Made by a program: the position numbers and the translations under genes. A stretch of 35,884 nucleotides of DNA, taken from assembly GCA_002483285.1 (NCBI GenBank), contig DLHP01000035.1, forward strand, positions 7,025 through 42,908. Direction: 5' to 3'. Shown here piece after piece: positions 33,637 through 35,884 of this stretch. Position 1 is the stretch's first letter. Each line of letters begins with the position of its first letter. The notes under the pieces are model-generated. The model ran no database searches. It was not told where the DNA came from and saw nothing but the letters and a program-made list of their open reading frames with translations. This DNA comes from Flavobacterium sp. UBA7665 (GTDB taxonomy: Bacteria > Bacteroidota > Bacteroidia > Flavobacteriales > Flavobacteriaceae).

Positions 33637-33820
33637 TTGCTTGGTTTGATTTGGACGTAAAAGTACGAATTAGATACAACGCGGTTTAAAATGTTACATT
33701 TTGTTTTTAGCACAATTGCAGAACTTCGCCGAAAAAGCAGACTAATGAATCCGACGAAACCTTATATATAATTCTAGTTTTTCTACAATTGCGGTATCGC
33801 GAAGATTTGTATCTTGTCTC

Positions 33821-33888
33821 TAGGGAAGGGGGCGAAATGGTTATCCCTAATCAATTTCGGCCATTCGAGAATGCAGTAAAACTGCATT
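33821..33888. ncRNA. Candidate structured RNA or site with pseudoknot-like pairing
   Basis: TAGGGA (33821) can pair with TCCCTA (33844) and CGAAAT (33833) with ATTTCG (33854). The order a, b, a', b' is that of an H-type pseudoknot. A perfect hairpin AATGCAGT-AAA-ACTGCATT follows (33870-33888). Chance is possible with such short stems, and no matching promoter was found. Confidence 0.2.
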
Positions 33889-33989
33889 TATTCCTAAAAT
33901 TTGGGTTGGGTTTAAGATTGCTCGATTTTTAATTTCTTAACTATTGAAGTAAAGCGGTCTTGATTCATGCAGTGCAGCTATTTCTGACC

Positions 33990-34023
33990 AAAAAAAACCC
34001 ACCCTTATTTGCACAAGGATGGG
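33990..34023 (-). terminator. Intrinsic terminator of the grpE-dnaJ operon
   Basis: On the minus strand CCCATCCTT pairs with AAGGGTGGG, with one mismatch, and is followed by eight T residues. It lies about 70 bases beyond the dnaJ stop codon. Confidence 0.9.
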
Positions 34024-34091
34024 AAAAATTGCTATGAAAAAGAAATTACTAGTTACCTAGTAACAATCCAAATGTAGCATAATTTTTTAAT

Positions 34092-35201
34092 TTATGAAAA
34101 CATATCTTTAACTTTTTCAAAAAAAGATTTGTCGCTTTTTTCTGGTTGCGGGGCGAAGTTTTCATCCGTAAGATTTTTCTCGAAAAACTGCTTTTGCTCC
34201 TTGTTTAAGGTTTTTGGTGTCCATACATTGACATGGACTAGTAAGTCGCCATTGCCGTAACCATTAAGGCTCGGGATGCCTTTTCCTTTGAGCCTCAGGA
34301 TTTTTCCCGATTGGATGCCTTCTTCGAGTTTGATACGTACTTTACCGTTTACCGCTTCGATGTCTTTGGACACGCCAAGCACTGCTTCGGGCAAGCTGAT
34401 GTACAAATCGTAGTGTAGGTTTTCACCTTCGCGTTTCAGGAATTCGTGTTCGGTTTCTTCGATGGCTACAATCAAATCACCAGCGATTCCGTTTCCGGGC
34501 GCGTCGTTCCCTTTGTTGGAAACTTTGAGTTGCATGCCGTCTACTACGCCTGCAGGGATTTTGATCGATACCGTTTCGTCTTCGAGAATCATTCCTTGCG
34601 CATCGGCGTTGGCGGGTTTCTTATCGATAATCTGGCCCGCGCCGCCACAAGTTGGGCACGTAGAAGCCGATTGCATCCTTCCTAAAATGGTATTGGTCAC
34701 GCGCATGACCTGACCTTGACCGTTACAGGTGCCACAGGTTTTGTAACTTACGCCGGGCGCTTGTATTTTACGTTTGACTTTTATTTTTTTCTCGACACCG
34801 TTGGCGATTTCCTGCAAAGTAAGTTTCACCTTGATGCGCAGGTTACTGCCTTTTACACGACGTTGCTGACCGCCACCGCCGCCGAATGAGCCGCCGAACG
34901 CGCCGCCAAAAATATCTCCGAACTGGCTGAAAATATCATCCATATTCATATGATGGCCGCCACCGTAACCGCCTGCACCGTCAAACGCCTGATGTCCGTA
35001 TTGGTCATACTTGGCTTTCTTTTGCGGGTCGCTCAAAACTTCGTAGGCTTCGGCTGCTAGCTTAAAATTCTCTTCGGCTTCCTTGTTTCCCGGATTTTTG
35101 TCGGGGTGGAACTCGATGGCCTTTTTGCGGTAAGCTTTTTTGATTTCGGCTTCCGAAGCGCCTTTAGAGATGCCTAGTATGTCGTAAAAATCTTTTTTCA
35201 T
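34092..35201 (-). CDS. dnaJ: Chaperone protein DnaJ
   Basis: DnaJ delivers unfolded proteins to DnaK and stimulates its ATPase. The 369-residue product has the J domain (1-70) with the HPD triad (32-34), a Gly/Phe-rich linker (about 75-112), the zinc-binding region (about 140-200), and the C-terminal substrate-binding domains. The zinc region has only four cysteines (Cys156, 159, 182, 185 in CGTCNGQG and CPTCGGAG) instead of the usual eight, so only one zinc site can form. Sequence between them is TILGRMQSAS. I believe this reduced form is typical of Flavobacteriaceae. It starts 20 bases after the grpE stop. Confidence 0.96.
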   Translation of the reverse strand: MKKDFYDILGISKGASEAEIKKAYRKKAIEFHPDKNPGNKEAEENFKLAAEAYEVLSDPQKKAKYDQYGHQAFDGAGGYGGGHHMNMDDIFSQFGDIFGGAFGGSFGGGGGQQRRVKGSNLRIKVKLTLQEIANGVEKKIKVKRKIQAPGVSYKTCGTCNGQGQVMRVTNTILGRMQSASTCPTCGGAGQIIDKKPANADAQGMILEDETVSIKIPAGVVDGMQLKVSNKGNDAPGNGIAGDLIVAIEETEHEFLKREGENLHYDLYISLPEAVLGVSKDIEAVNGKVRIKLEEGIQSGKILRLKGKGIPSLNGYGNGDLLVHVNVWTPKTLNKEQKQFFEKNLTDENFAPQPEKSDKSFFEKVKDMFS

Positions 35202-35221
35202 GTTTGTCTGTTGTTTCGATT

Positions 35222-35797
35222 TTACTGTCCGGTAACCACTTTGGGGAAACGGATGATTTTGTCGCCGAGCTTGTATCCTTTTTCAATCACATCGACCACT
35301 TTTCCTTTGAGATTGGGCGATGGCGCCGGAATTTGTGTGATGGCTTCGGCGAAATCGGCGTTGAAGATATCGCCTGCCTTGACTTCGACTTCCTCGAGTC
35401 CTTTTGAGGTAAGTGTATTTTTGAATTTGTCGAAAATCAATTCGACGCCTTTAATGAGCGCATCATCCTCCGATTTTTTGATTTCTGCCAACGCTCTGTC
35501 AAAATCGTCTAAAATTGGCAGTAAGGCTTGTAAAACATCTTGGTTGGCAGTCTTGAAAAGGTCGATACGTTCTTTCGTGGTACGCTTTTTATAGTTCTCG
35601 AATTCGGCAAAAAGACGCAGGAATTTGTCTTTTTCTTTGGCAAGGTCCTGGGCTAATTGTTCTTCTGCCGACAGTTCCTCAACGATGAGCTGCTCGCCGT
35701 TCGCATTGTTTTCAATGGTCGCATCATCCAGTTCTTGTTGCTGTTCTGTGTTTTCGGTTGTCATCTGGTGTTTATCTTTAAATATTTTCTTAAACAT
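35222..35797 (-). CDS. grpE: Nucleotide exchange factor GrpE
   Basis: GrpE releases ADP from DnaK. The 191-residue product has a charged, Gln/Glu-rich N-terminus, the long dimerising coiled coil (about 60-105: EQLAQDLAKEKDKFLRLFAEFENYKKRTTKE), and the C-terminal beta domain. That domain carries the family signature near HPLxGKVVDVIEKGYKLGDKIIR-type residues, here LKGKVVDVIEKGYKLGDKIIR read over two motifs. The start could be ATG 35797 or ATG 35764 (MTTENTEQ), and the longer form is kept because its promoter sits at a normal distance. It forms an operon with dnaJ and lies close to the window edge. Confidence 0.95.
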   Translation of the reverse strand: MFKKIFKDKHQMTTENTEQQQELDDATIENNANGEQLIVEELSAEEQLAQDLAKEKDKFLRLFAEFENYKKRTTKERIDLFKTANQDVLQALLPILDDFDRALAEIKKSEDDALIKGVELIFDKFKNTLTSKGLEEVEVKAGDIFNADFAEAITQIPAPSPNLKGKVVDVIEKGYKLGDKIIRFPKVVTGQ

Positions 35798-35817
35798 TAT
35801 TTTTTCGCGGGGAATTG

Positions 35818-35849
35818 CAAAAGTATTGCCATTTGGGGGAAAATGTCAA
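35818..35849 (-). promoter_or_regulatory. Bacteroidota-type promoter of grpE-dnaJ
   Basis: Minus-strand TTG (35847-35849), a 21-base spacer and TACTTTTG (35818-35825) match the housekeeping consensus. No heat-shock-specific element or CIRCE-like inverted repeat is visible before the window ends. Confidence 0.75.
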
Positions 35850-35860
35850 ATTGTCACGTT

Positions 35861-35884
35861 TGAGTGCCTGAGTGCCTGAGTGCC
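35861..35884. repeat. Octanucleotide tandem array (TGAGTGCC), cut by window edge
   Basis: Three perfect TGAGTGCC units run to the last base. The unit is the same as that of the arrays at 31111-31150 and 31336-31367. The full length is unknown. Confidence 0.85.

Larger units (their letters stand above)
33637..34091. other. 455-base gene-free region between ABC exporter and dnaJ
   Basis: No reading frame here looks like a gene. The left part should hold the promoter of the ATPase gene (minus strand). The centre holds a cluster of self-complementary segments (33821-33888), and 33953-33964 carries a piece of the 16-base repeat. The right part holds the dnaJ terminator and a perfect palindrome TTACTAG-TTAC-CTAGTAA (34046-34063). 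Confidence 0.6.

Noticed and set aside
33688..33698. AAAATGTTACA, reading TGTAACATTTT on the minus strand, as a third Rrf2 operator
   Set aside because: Only one half matches the operator; the TATTACA arm is missing, and no palindrome forms.

Overview
The window is chromosomal DNA from a member of the Bacteroidota, almost certainly Flavobacteriaceae and probably Flavobacterium or a close relative. The evidence is the Bacteroidota promoter form (TTG, 19-21 bases, TAnnTTTG) before many genes, start codons without Shine-Dalgarno sites, a SecA of about 1,119 residues, a DnaJ with a reduced cysteine set, and intergenic DNA full of short dispersed repeats. By eye the GC content is in the mid-40s, high for that genus. 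About 32 genes fill the window. I saw no rRNA, tRNA, CRISPR array, transposase or phage gene.

Layout. Positions 241-6560 hold a Uup-type ABC-F ATPase, a methyltransferase, a convergent lipoprotein, a MacB/LolD-type ATPase, an ATP-grasp protein, the cobalamin adenosyltransferase and a DUF2795 protein. secA fills 6652-10011, followed by a secreted protein and a 36-residue Lys-rich protein. Positions 10893-13448 (minus) hold a GlcD-type FAD oxidoreductase and an AEC transporter. Positions 13557-14652 hold an Rrf2 regulator and an NmrA-like oxidoreductase that share a near-identical palindromic operator. Then come meaB, a small acidic protein, a MATE exporter, an outer-membrane protein, PPK2 and a probable beta-propeller protein.

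Positions 20530-24027 form an operon of an ECF sigma factor, a membrane-anchored probable anti-sigma protein and a von Willebrand A (VWA) protein. Both downstream proteins carry segments resembling parts of SusC/TonB-dependent receptors, and an ECF-type promoter lies just upstream. The rest, mostly on the minus strand, is a histidine kinase, a second ABC-F ATPase, an outer-membrane barrel protein (plus), a GNAT/DUF2007/half-helicase cluster, a sigma-54 activator without a DNA-binding domain, a NatA/NatB-type ABC exporter, and grpE-dnaJ running off the right edge.

Links between genes. The adenosyltransferase and MeaB both serve B12-dependent methylmalonyl-CoA mutase, though the mutase is not here. 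GrpE and DnaJ are DnaK co-chaperones. The Rrf2/NmrA pair looks like a small stress regulon.

The most unusual signals are intergenic. Five copies of an ~80-base element have a central stem whose sequence changes while its pairing is kept. Short tandem arrays of 7, 8 and 16 bases sit against gene starts and stops, one of them inside a coding region, and two copies of a long palindrome are present. With the sigma/anti-sigma/VWA operon and the Rrf2 operator pair, these are the best candidates for undescribed biology.
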